A stretch of DNA of 64,000 nucleotides from Arthrobacter sp. UKPF54-2 (GTDB taxonomy: Bacteria; Actinomycetota; Actinomycetes; Actinomycetales; Micrococcaceae): the NCBI RefSeq assembly GCF_007858535.1, contig NZ_CP040174.1, positions 3,100,001 to 3,164,000 of the forward strand, read 5' to 3'. The position numbers and the translations under genes were made by a program. Positions 1-7,001 of the stretch are shown piece after piece. Numbering within the stretch: position 1 is the first letter of the stretch; the number at the start of each line of letters is the position of its first letter. The notes beneath the pieces are model-generated. The model saw only the letters and a list, made by a program, of their open reading frames with translations. It had not been told where the DNA came from and made no database searches.

Positions 1-189
1 CAGCACGTCATAGCCGTTTTTGAGCGGCAGCATCAGATCCAGCAGGATCACGTCGTAGCTGTTTTCGGTTGCCGCGGAAAGCCCGCTCACGCCGTCGTGC
101 GTGACGTCGACGACGAACCCCTCGTTGCTCAGCCCGCGGCGCACCGTTTCGGCGAGCGCCGCCTCGTCCTCCACCATCAGGATCCTCAC
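1..189 (-). CDS. Response regulator receiver domain (N-terminal part, cut by window edge)
   Basis: Only the first 63 residues are in the window. They form the start of a CheY-like receiver domain: the acidic cluster VEDE near residues 6-9, then the phospho-acceptor Asp in the LLDLMLP motif, the usual two-component pattern (probably an OmpR-type DNA-binding regulator, but the output domain lies outside). The chosen start is a GTG whose last two bases are shared with the TGA stop of the upstream LigD-polymerase gene (GTGA overlap), so the two are probably translationally coupled. Family assignment is firm; signal and targets cannot be told. Confidence 0.8.
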   Translation of the reverse strand, partial: MRILMVEDEAALAETVRRGLSNEGFVVDVTHDGVSGLSAATENSYDVILLDLMLPLKNGYDVL

Positions 190-1220
190 GGTTGCCCGGG
201 CTCCTTGTTCCGGGCCCGACTGGGCTGCACCCGCGGCGGTTCGCCCGGCATCTTCGGAAAGTCCGGCGGGAAGGGAAGCTCGCCGAGGCCCGCGGCCAGG
301 TCCCGTTCCCACCACCCGAGCAGGGCCTCGAGGGAGCCTGGGCTGTTGTGCATGCCGGCCCACGGATCCCCGGTGGCCTGCAGCCGGCCGGGGACGGTCG
401 CGACGGTGTACTGCAGGGGGTCCGCGTCGTCCAGCTCGTCCCACTCCAGCGGGCAGGAGACGGTCGCGGCGGGCAGCGCCCGCGGGCTGTAGGCGCCGGC
501 GATGGTGCGGTCCCGGTTGGCCTGGTTGAAGTCCACAAAGACCCTGGCGCCGCGCTCTTCCTTCCACCAGGCCGTGGTGACCTGCTCCGGCATCCGGCGT
601 TCGAGTTCGCGCGCGGCGGCAATGACGGCGTGCCGGACCTCGAGGAATTCATGGGCCGGCTCGATCGGTGCGAAAACGTGCAGCCCGCGGTTACCGGAGG
701 TCTTGATGAAGCCCGTCAACCCCGCCTCGGCCAGCACCTGGCGCAGCTCCCGGGCGGCGGGGATCGCGTCCTTGAACCAGGTGCCAGGCTGCGGATCCAG
801 GTCGATCCGCAGCTGGTCCGGATTGTCCGGATTCGCAGCCCTGGACGCCCAGGGGTGGAAGACCACGGTGTTCATCTGGACCGCCCAGACCGCGGCGGCA
901 ATCTCATCGATCACCAGCTGGGGGTGGGAGCGGCCGCTCGGATAGACCACATCCACTGCCCGCACGAAGTCCGGGGCCCCCTTGGGCGGGTTCTTCGAAA
1001 AGAACTGTTCGCCGTCGACGTTGCCGGAGAACCGTTGCAGCGTGATAGGCCGGTCACCGTTGGCGGCCAGAAAGGCAGCCCCGACGGCGATCATGTAATG
1101 CGCCAGATCCAGCTTGCTCACCCCCGCCTCGGGCCAGAGCAGCCTGCTGGGACTGGAGATCCTCAGCTCCCTGCTGCCATCCGGTCCTTCAACGGAAACC
1201 ATCGTTTCTTCCCGCGCCAT
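186..1220 (-). CDS. Stand-alone LigD-type polymerase/primase domain protein
   Basis: 344 residues corresponding to the polymerase (archaeo-eukaryotic primase-like) domain of bacterial DNA ligase D, which fills in ends during non-homologous end joining. Visible family motifs are the catalytic pair in IDLDP (Asp140 and Asp142), KTSGNRGLH at 173-181, and the third Asp at 230 followed by RDRTIAGAYSPRALP. There is no ligase or nuclease domain and no Ku gene nearby, so it is a separate polymerase, as is common in Actinobacteria. The downstream response-regulator start overlaps its stop. The C-terminal tail (about 315-344) is Pro/Arg-rich. The exact cellular role (end joining or other repair) is inferred. 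Confidence 0.88.
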   Translation of the reverse strand: MAREETMVSVEGPDGSRELRISSPSRLLWPEAGVSKLDLAHYMIAVGAAFLAANGDRPITLQRFSGNVDGEQFFSKNPPKGAPDFVRAVDVVYPSGRSHPQLVIDEIAAAVWAVQMNTVVFHPWASRAANPDNPDQLRIDLDPQPGTWFKDAIPAARELRQVLAEAGLTGFIKTSGNRGLHVFAPIEPAHEFLEVRHAVIAAARELERRMPEQVTTAWWKEERGARVFVDFNQANRDRTIAGAYSPRALPAATVSCPLEWDELDDADPLQYTVATVPGRLQATGDPWAGMHNSPGSLEALLGWWERDLAAGLGELPFPPDFPKMPGEPPRVQPSRARNKEPGQP

Positions 1221-1272
1221 GAGGACAAGCTACCCCGGGCCGCTGCCCAGTGAAAGGGCGCCGGGGCCAGGA

Positions 1273-3819
1273 TCAGGGGCGGCGGACGGTCTTGTAGATT
1301 TCGAACCACGCCACACCCGCGGCAGCTGCCGCCACCGCCAGCAGCCAGTCCCCCGGCGCCAGCGGCCCCAGATCGAAGGCGCCCCGCAACCCCGGGACGC
1401 TGAGCAGCACCACCAGCAGCAGCGCCGCGCCGCCGACCACCCATTTCAGCGTGCGGTTCCGGCGCTCGCGGAAGGTGCGCCAGACCGGCAGCCGCCAGGA
1501 CCGGTTCACGAGGATCAGCGCGAGGTTGCCCAGGACAAGGGTGGCGAACGAGATCGAGCGGATCACGTCGTCGGGCTGCCCGGCGCCGAGGCTCCAGAGG
1601 TAGACGGCGACGACGGCGGCCAGCACGGAGAACCCCTGGCAGGCGGCGATGGCCAGCACCCGGGGCCCAAAGATCCCCTGGCCGGCCTGGCGCGGCGGCT
1701 GGTCCATGATCGCCGGGTCGATCTCCTCGGCTTCGAACACTACGGAGCAGGCCGGGTCGATGATGAGTTCCAGGAAGGCGATCTGCACCGGGAGCAGCAC
1801 CAGCGGCCACTCGCTGACGAAGACCGGCAGGAGGGACATCCCGACAATCGGGACGTGTACGGCGATCGTGTAGGCGAGGGCTTTGCGCAGGTTGTCGAAG
1901 ATGCCGCGGCCCTGCCGGATGCCGCCGGCGATCGAGCTGAAGTCGTCGTCGGTGATGACCAGGTCGGCGGACTCGCGGGCCACGTCGGTGCCGCGCGCGC
2001 CCATCGCAATGCCGATGTCCGCCGCGCGCAGGGCCGGGGCGTCGTTGACGCCGTCACCGGTCATTCCGACTACCTCGCCGTTGGCTTTGAGGGCGCGGAT
2101 GAGCCGCAGTTTCTGCTCCGGCACCATCCGGGCGAAGACGCTGACGGTGCGGATGCGCCGGGCAAGCTCGTCGTCCGTCATGGCCTCCAGCCCGGGGCCG
2201 GTGATGACGCCGGCCCCGTGGTCCAGGCCGATCTCGCGGGCGATCGCCTGGGCGGTGCCGGGGTAGTCGCCGGTGATCATCACGGTCCGGACCCCGGCCC
2301 GGGCGCAGGCCGCGACGGCGTCGGCCGCGCCGGGCCGCAGCGGGTCGTGCAGGCCCACCAGGCCCAGGTATTCGAAGTCGAAATCGAGCTGCTGTGCCGG
2401 CAGCTGCCCGGCCCGGTCGAAAGCGGCGCGCGCCACGGCGAGGACCCGCTGGCCGCTGGCAGTGGCCTGTTCCACGTCTGCCATCAGGGCCGCGCGCCGC
2501 TCCGGGTCCAGGCGGCACAGCCGGGCAATCGCTTCCGGGGCGCCCTTGGCGGCCACCACGTAGCGGCTTCCGTCCGGGGCGCGCCAGACGTGCGAGAGGG
2601 CGAGCACCGCCTCGGAGAGCGGGTATTCCCGGACCAGTTCCCAGTCGGTGTGCAGGTGCCCGGAGCCGTCCAGGTACCGGGCTCCCACCGCTTTGAAGGC
2701 CTTGTCCATCGGGTCGAAGGGGTCCACCGGGGAGGCCAGCACGCCGAATTCGGCGATCGTGTGGAACGCCTCCGGCAGGGGTCCGTCATCGAGGGTGTGA
2801 CTCTGTCCGCCGACCAGCAGTTCGCGGACGGTCATACTGTTCAGCGTCAAGGTGCCCGTCTTGTCCACGCAGATGACGGTCGCCGAGCCAAGGGCTTCAA
2901 TGACCGGCGAGCGCCGGGTCAGGACGTGCTTCTGCGACATCCGCCACGCGCCGAGGGCCAGGAACACCGTCAGCACCACCGGGAACTCCTCGGGGAGCAT
3001 CGCCATCGCGGTCGCGATCCCGGCCAGCAGGCCCTCCAGCCAGTTTCCTCGGGTCAGTCCGTACACTGTGACGACGACGGCGGCGGCCGCCAGCCCGAAC
3101 ACGGCCAGGTAGCGGACCAGCCGGTCAATTTCGCGCTGCAGCGGCGTGGGTTCCTCCTCGATCGAGCGCAGGGCCGAGCCGATCCGGCCCAGTTCCGTGC
3201 CCGCTCCGGTGGCCTTGACCAAGGCCACGCCGTGCCCTTTCACCACCAGGGTGCCGGAGAAGACCCAGGGCGTCGCGTCCCCGCCGGGACGTCCCATCGC
3301 TGTGTCCGTGCCGGGCTGCGCCGGGGCCTTACGCACCGGAACGGACTCCCCCGTCAAGGCGGACTCGTCCGCCGAGAAGTTCCGGGCCTCCAGCAGCACC
3401 GCATCGGCCGGGACCCGGTCCCCCTCGGCCAGCAGGGCGATGTCCCCGCGCACCACGTCCCGTCCGGCGATGCGCACCTGTTCCCCGTCACGGAGCACGA
3501 GGGCCCGCGGCGAGGACAGGTCCCGGAGCGCCGCGAGCGCGTGCTCCGTCTTGCGCTCCTGGTAGATGGAGATGCCGATCACCACCACGACGAAGGACAT
3601 CAGCAGCGCACCGTCGAGCGGTTCAGCGAGGAGGAAGTTCACCGTGCCGGCGCCGAGCAGGAGCAGCAGCATGGGCTGGCGGATCACGGCCCAGGCCTGC
3701 TGCAGGAGATTCCGCGGTTTGGCGGTCGGAAGCTCGTTCGGCCCCTCGGCCGCCAGCCGCCGGGCAGCCTCCGCCGAGGTGAGGCCCTCCGCGAGGGCGG
3801 TGCCCGGATCCGGTGCCAT
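1273..3819 (-). CDS. Cation-translocating P-type ATPase
   Basis: 848-residue membrane pump that uses ATP to move a cation. The order of domains is typical of type II P-ATPases: N-terminal cation-ATPase segment, membrane pair (about 50-85), actuator domain with TGES at 156-159, membrane pair, phosphorylation site DKTGTLT at 319-325, KGAPE at 425-429 in the nucleotide domain, GDGVNDAP at 588-595, then C-terminal helices. The membrane ion-site motif is PEEFP (276-280), where Ca pumps have PEGLP, so the ion cannot be named (Ca, Mg or other). The start ATG overlaps by one base the TGA of the upstream cyclopropane synthase gene, indicating coupled translation. Confidence 0.9.
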   Translation of the reverse strand: MAPDPGTALAEGLTSAEAARRLAAEGPNELPTAKPRNLLQQAWAVIRQPMLLLLLGAGTVNFLLAEPLDGALLMSFVVVVIGISIYQERKTEHALAALRDLSSPRALVLRDGEQVRIAGRDVVRGDIALLAEGDRVPADAVLLEARNFSADESALTGESVPVRKAPAQPGTDTAMGRPGGDATPWVFSGTLVVKGHGVALVKATGAGTELGRIGSALRSIEEEPTPLQREIDRLVRYLAVFGLAAAAVVVTVYGLTRGNWLEGLLAGIATAMAMLPEEFPVVLTVFLALGAWRMSQKHVLTRRSPVIEALGSATVICVDKTGTLTLNSMTVRELLVGGQSHTLDDGPLPEAFHTIAEFGVLASPVDPFDPMDKAFKAVGARYLDGSGHLHTDWELVREYPLSEAVLALSHVWRAPDGSRYVVAAKGAPEAIARLCRLDPERRAALMADVEQATASGQRVLAVARAAFDRAGQLPAQQLDFDFEYLGLVGLHDPLRPGAADAVAACARAGVRTVMITGDYPGTAQAIAREIGLDHGAGVITGPGLEAMTDDELARRIRTVSVFARMVPEQKLRLIRALKANGEVVGMTGDGVNDAPALRAADIGIAMGARGTDVARESADLVITDDDFSSIAGGIRQGRGIFDNLRKALAYTIAVHVPIVGMSLLPVFVSEWPLVLLPVQIAFLELIIDPACSVVFEAEEIDPAIMDQPPRQAGQGIFGPRVLAIAACQGFSVLAAVVAVYLWSLGAGQPDDVIRSISFATLVLGNLALILVNRSWRLPVWRTFRERRNRTLKWVVGGAALLLVVLLSVPGLRGAFDLGPLAPGDWLLAVAAAAAGVAWFEIYKTVRRP

Positions 3820-5102
3820 CAGAGCCAGGCGGTTCGGCGCAGCGGGGGTTCGGCTCCGCCGGCACGCCGGACCAGGACCTGGTTGACGCCGGTGGTGCCC
3901 GCCTCGAACCCCAGCGCGCTGGCCGCCATGTAGAGCCGCCAGACCCGGGCCCGGCCCAGGCTGCTGGCCTGCACGGCCTCGTCCCAGTGGGTCTCCAGGT
4001 TCTGCACCCAGGCCCGCAGGGTCAGCGCGTAGTGCGGGCGCAGGGCCTCGACGTCGAGCACCTCCAGGCCGCCTCCCTCGAGGGCGCCGATCATCTCGGC
4101 CAGACTGAGCATCTCGCCGTCCGGGAAAACGTAGCGCGGAATGAAGGAGTCGGGATCCGGGGCGGTGGGTCCGGCGTTCCAGGAGATGGCGTGGTTCAAC
4201 AGCTGGCCGCCGGGGCGCAGCAGCCCGTGCAGCAAGGAGGCGTAGCCGCTGATCTGTTCGCGGCCCACATGCTCAGACATGCCGATGGAACTGATCGCGT
4301 CGAAGGGGCCGTCGTCCACGTCGCGGTAGTCCTGGGTCCGGATCTCCACGCGGTCCGTCAGCCCGGCGTCCGCGACCCGCTTGCGCGCCAGTTCGGCTTG
4401 TTCGTGGGAGAGCGTGATGCCGACGACGTCGGCCCCGTAGTTCCGGGCGGCGTGCAGGGCGAAGCTGCCCCAGCCGCAGCCGACGTCCAGGACCCGCATC
4501 CCGGGCCGGAGTCCGAGCTTGCGGCAGACCAGGTCCAGTTTGGCCTCCTGCGCCGCGTCGAGCCCGGTGTCCGGGCTGTCCCAGACGGCGCAGGAGTAGA
4601 CCAGGGACGGGCCGAGCACGAGGGAGTAGAAACGGTTGCCGACGTCGTAGTGGTGCGAGATGGCGGCGGCGTCGCGTTTCCGGGAGTGACGGCGGCCGGT
4701 GCGCGCGACGCGGGCCTCCTCCGGCGGGGGCGCCGGGTTGGGGCCGAGCGCGCCGAGGCGCACCGCGGTCGCGGCCAGGCGTCCGAGGTCCCGGAGCGCG
4801 GGCCGGCGGAACGGCCCCGGCTCGGCGAACTTTCCCGCCGAGCTGAGCGCGGCGAAGCTGGCGAAGATGTCGCCGGGGGCCTCGATGTCGCCGGCAACGT
4901 ATGCCCGTGCCAGGCCCAGTTGCCCGGGCGAGAAGAGGATCCGCCTTAGCGCCCGGCGTGAGTGGAACACCACCAGCGGCGCTCCCTCGGGTCCGGCCTC
5001 CGAGCCATCCCAAGCGCGGAGGCGGAGCGGGATGTCCTTGGTCCCGAGCACAATGGCCAGCGCCCCGGCAAGCCGCGGCGCAGCCCCAACAGTAGTCGAC
5101 AT
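3819..5102 (-). CDS. Cyclopropane-fatty-acyl-phospholipid synthase family methyltransferase
   Basis: 427-residue SAM-dependent enzyme of the CFA synthase family, which adds a methylene (or related methyl) group to the double bond of membrane phospholipid acyl chains. Motifs seen: HHYDVGN (150-156), YSCAVW near 169, the SAM-binding loop VLDVGCGWGS (204-213), and a downstream SIGMSEHVG segment typical of the family. Residues 1-130 match the family's N-terminal lipid-binding part in length. The gene is first in a two-gene operon with the P-type ATPase (TGATG overlap at 3817-3821). Whether the product is a cyclopropane or a methyl-branched acid is not decided by the sequence. Confidence 0.9.
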   Translation of the reverse strand: MSTTVGAAPRLAGALAIVLGTKDIPLRLRAWDGSEAGPEGAPLVVFHSRRALRRILFSPGQLGLARAYVAGDIEAPGDIFASFAALSSAGKFAEPGPFRRPALRDLGRLAATAVRLGALGPNPAPPPEEARVARTGRRHSRKRDAAAISHHYDVGNRFYSLVLGPSLVYSCAVWDSPDTGLDAAQEAKLDLVCRKLGLRPGMRVLDVGCGWGSFALHAARNYGADVVGITLSHEQAELARKRVADAGLTDRVEIRTQDYRDVDDGPFDAISSIGMSEHVGREQISGYASLLHGLLRPGGQLLNHAISWNAGPTAPDPDSFIPRYVFPDGEMLSLAEMIGALEGGGLEVLDVEALRPHYALTLRAWVQNLETHWDEAVQASSLGRARVWRLYMAASALGFEAGTTGVNQVLVRRAGGAEPPLRRTAWL

Positions 5103-5267
5103 GCTTCTTTCCTCTCAGCCGGTGGCGTGTCCCTGCCCCAATCTATGGCCAACCGGCGCACCGGGACAGAGGCCGGACGTCCCGGAAGCCCGCGGTGGAG
5201 AACCGCCGGCGGGCGGCATCGCGGCCCGTTCTGGTGCTCGCCGCGGCCGGTGGTTAGGGTGGCTCAC

Positions 5268-5603
5268 ATGGCTGAGGCTTTTTCGTCCCTGGTGGACGCA
5301 TTCAGGAATGTCGGGGTGTCCCGCGCATACGGCGAGCCCGTGCAGCTCGGCGGCGAGGAACTCATCCCAGTGGCGCTGGTGTCCTTCGGGTTTGGCGGCG
5401 GCAGCGCGCCCGCCTCGGACGACGCCCCGGCCGGGGCGGGCGGCGGAGGCGGCGGCTTCGTCCTGCCGCTGGGGGTGTACGCCCCCGGTAAAGGCGGCGG
5501 CACCGTGTTCCGGCCCAACCCCATCGCCGTGCTGATGGGCCTGGTGCCGGTGGTCTGCGCCGTCGGGTTATCCCTGCGCGGAATCCTGCATGGCCGCCGC
5601 TGA
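5268..5603 (+). CDS. GerW/YtfJ-like protein
   Basis: 111 residues. It resembles the GerW (YtfJ) family, first described as a Bacillus spore germination protein but widespread in non-sporulating bacteria: an N-terminal helix, then a Gly-rich core (FGFGGGS, residues 41-47), a second Gly run (GGGGGGF) and a hydrophobic C-terminal segment (about 86-105) that may be a membrane anchor. The ATG at 5268 is the only start that keeps the conserved N-terminus without running into the divergent promoter region. The last 14 bases overlap the next gene. Function in this organism is unknown; sporulation is not implied. Confidence 0.7.
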   Translation: MAEAFSSLVDAFRNVGVSRAYGEPVQLGGEELIPVALVSFGFGGGSAPASDDAPAGAGGGGGGFVLPLGVYAPGKGGGTVFRPNPIAVLMGLVPVVCAVGLSLRGILHGRR

Positions 5604-6258
5604 ACTTCCGATCAAGATCGACGTCGGCGACACCGCAGTCTCGGCGGTATATGCCCGCCCCGCGGATGCCGCCGCCACCCTGGTGGTGGCCCACGGCGCC
5701 GGCGCCGGGATGGAGCACCCGTTGCTGCGCGGCTTCACCGGAGCCTTGAACGACGCCGGCATCGCCACACTGCGGTTCAACTTCCCGTACCGCGAGGCGG
5801 GCCGGAAGTTCCCGGACCGTCCGCCGGCCGCCATATCCGCTTGGCGCGCCGCCATGGACGCGGCCGCCGCGCGCGCCGAAGGTGAACCGCTCTGGGCCGC
5901 CGGGAAGTCCTTCGGCGGCCGGATGGCGTCGATGGCCGTGGCGGAGGGCATGCCGGCCGCGGGGCTGGTGTACTTGGGCTATCCGCTGCATCCGCCGGGC
6001 AAACCGGAGAAGCTGCGCGACGAGCATCTCTACGGGCTCACTGTGCCGATGCTGTTCCTACAGGGCAGCAGGGACACCTTCGCCACCCCAGGGCTGCTGG
6101 AATCCGTGGTGGCACGCATCGGAGGCGCTGCGACGCTTCAGTGGTGTGAAGGCGGGGACCACTCCTTCGCCGTGGCGGGGAGGAAGCGGGCGCCGGAGGA
6201 GATCGGGGCGGACCTCGCGGCGGCCGCGGCGGAGTTTATCCGGCAGCACAGCCCCTGA
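5590..6258 (+). CDS. Alpha/beta hydrolase (dienelactone hydrolase-like, KANL3/TEX30 type)
   Basis: 222-residue cytosolic alpha/beta hydrolase. The catalytic triad is readable: nucleophile Ser107 in GKSFG, Asp162 in GSRDTF and His191 in GGDHSF; the oxyanion segment is AHGAGAG (34-40). The compact size and the HGAGAG loop match the small TEX30/KANL3-like group rather than lipases. It overlaps the GerW-like gene by 14 bases, so both are probably one transcript. The natural substrate is unknown. Confidence 0.85.
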   Translation: MAAAELPIKIDVGDTAVSAVYARPADAAATLVVAHGAGAGMEHPLLRGFTGALNDAGIATLRFNFPYREAGRKFPDRPPAAISAWRAAMDAAAARAEGEPLWAAGKSFGGRMASMAVAEGMPAAGLVYLGYPLHPPGKPEKLRDEHLYGLTVPMLFLQGSRDTFATPGLLESVVARIGGAATLQWCEGGDHSFAVAGRKRAPEEIGADLAAAAAEFIRQHSP

Positions 6259-6308
6259 TTCCGGGGCGGTGGTTCCCATCCCGGCGCCCACGCTGAATGA
6301 TGGTGCCC

Positions 6309-6530
6309 ATGAGCAAACCATATGAAGCCTCCCGCCGCGTCGAGTCCGACAACCCCGAGGCAGTCGAGTCAGCGGTCCGCGCGGCGACCCAGGAGCTCCG
6401 TGACGAGCTGCAGCGCGACGGGATCGAGGTCAGCTTCCAGGACCTGGCCCTGCTGGGCCATTCGGAGTCCTGGGACGGGGAAGGCCAGCGCTGGGTCCAT
6501 GTGGCCTGGGATGGCGCTGAGGCCGGGTAG
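6309..6530 (+). CDS. Small conserved hypothetical protein
   Basis: 73 residues, acidic and rich in charged helix-formers in its first half, ending in a WVHVAWDG stretch. I do not recognise the family. Three in-frame ATGs (6297, 6300, 6309) are possible and none has a clear ribosome binding site; 6309 (MSKPYEA) is preferred because it begins the well-structured part. No cysteines, signal peptide or membrane segment. Confidence 0.5.
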   Translation: MSKPYEASRRVESDNPEAVESAVRAATQELRDELQRDGIEVSFQDLALLGHSESWDGEGQRWVHVAWDGAEAG

Positions 6531-6577
6531 GACCGCCGGCTGTTCCGTGTGACACTCACCGGGCATATGATCCCGTC

Positions 6578-6973
6578 ATGGGCGCCAAGCTGTTTGCCTA
6601 CCTCAGCTACCCCGATGCCCCTGCCGCCCTGGAGTGGATGGAGCGGGTCGGGTTCGCCGTGGTCCGCCGCCAGGACGGCGACGACGGCCGGGTCATCCAC
6701 GCGGAAGTCCGCCTGGGCGATGCCGTCGTGATGGTGGCCAGCAACGACGCCGACTACGAGCGGCCCGGGCTGCTCAGCCAGTCGACCGGCCAGGGCCTGT
6801 ATCTGCTCCTCGACGACGTCGACGGCTTTTACCGCAACGCCCTCGCCGCCGGGGCGACGAGTGTGATCGAACCCGAAAGCGCCGCATGGGGTGCCCGGCG
6901 GGCGCGGGTCCTGGACCCGCAGGGACAGGAGTGGAGTGCCGGGACGTACGAACCCGGCCTCGCCTGGGACTGA
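6578..6973 (+). CDS. VOC-family protein (glyoxalase/bleomycin-resistance fold)
   Basis: 131 residues with the vicinal-oxygen-chelate pattern: a beta-alpha-beta-beta-beta module starting LFAYLSYPDAPAALEWM, ending in the family's DPQGQEW-type strand. Many such proteins are of the PhnB/YdeM-like group with no proven substrate; resistance or lyase activity cannot be inferred. It ends 28 bases before the convergent hrpB stop. Confidence 0.75.
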   Translation: MGAKLFAYLSYPDAPAALEWMERVGFAVVRRQDGDDGRVIHAEVRLGDAVVMVASNDADYERPGLLSQSTGQGLYLLLDDVDGFYRNALAAGATSVIEPESAAWGARRARVLDPQGQEWSAGTYEPGLAWD

Positions 6974-7001
6974 CCCGCAGGGACCCTCCCGGCAGTAACA
7001 C

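Noticed and set aside
1114..3933. Plus-strand open frame of 939 codons
   Set aside because: Antisense to the P-type ATPase, low-complexity Gly/Arg/Gln composition and no motif; a typical shadow frame in high-GC DNA.
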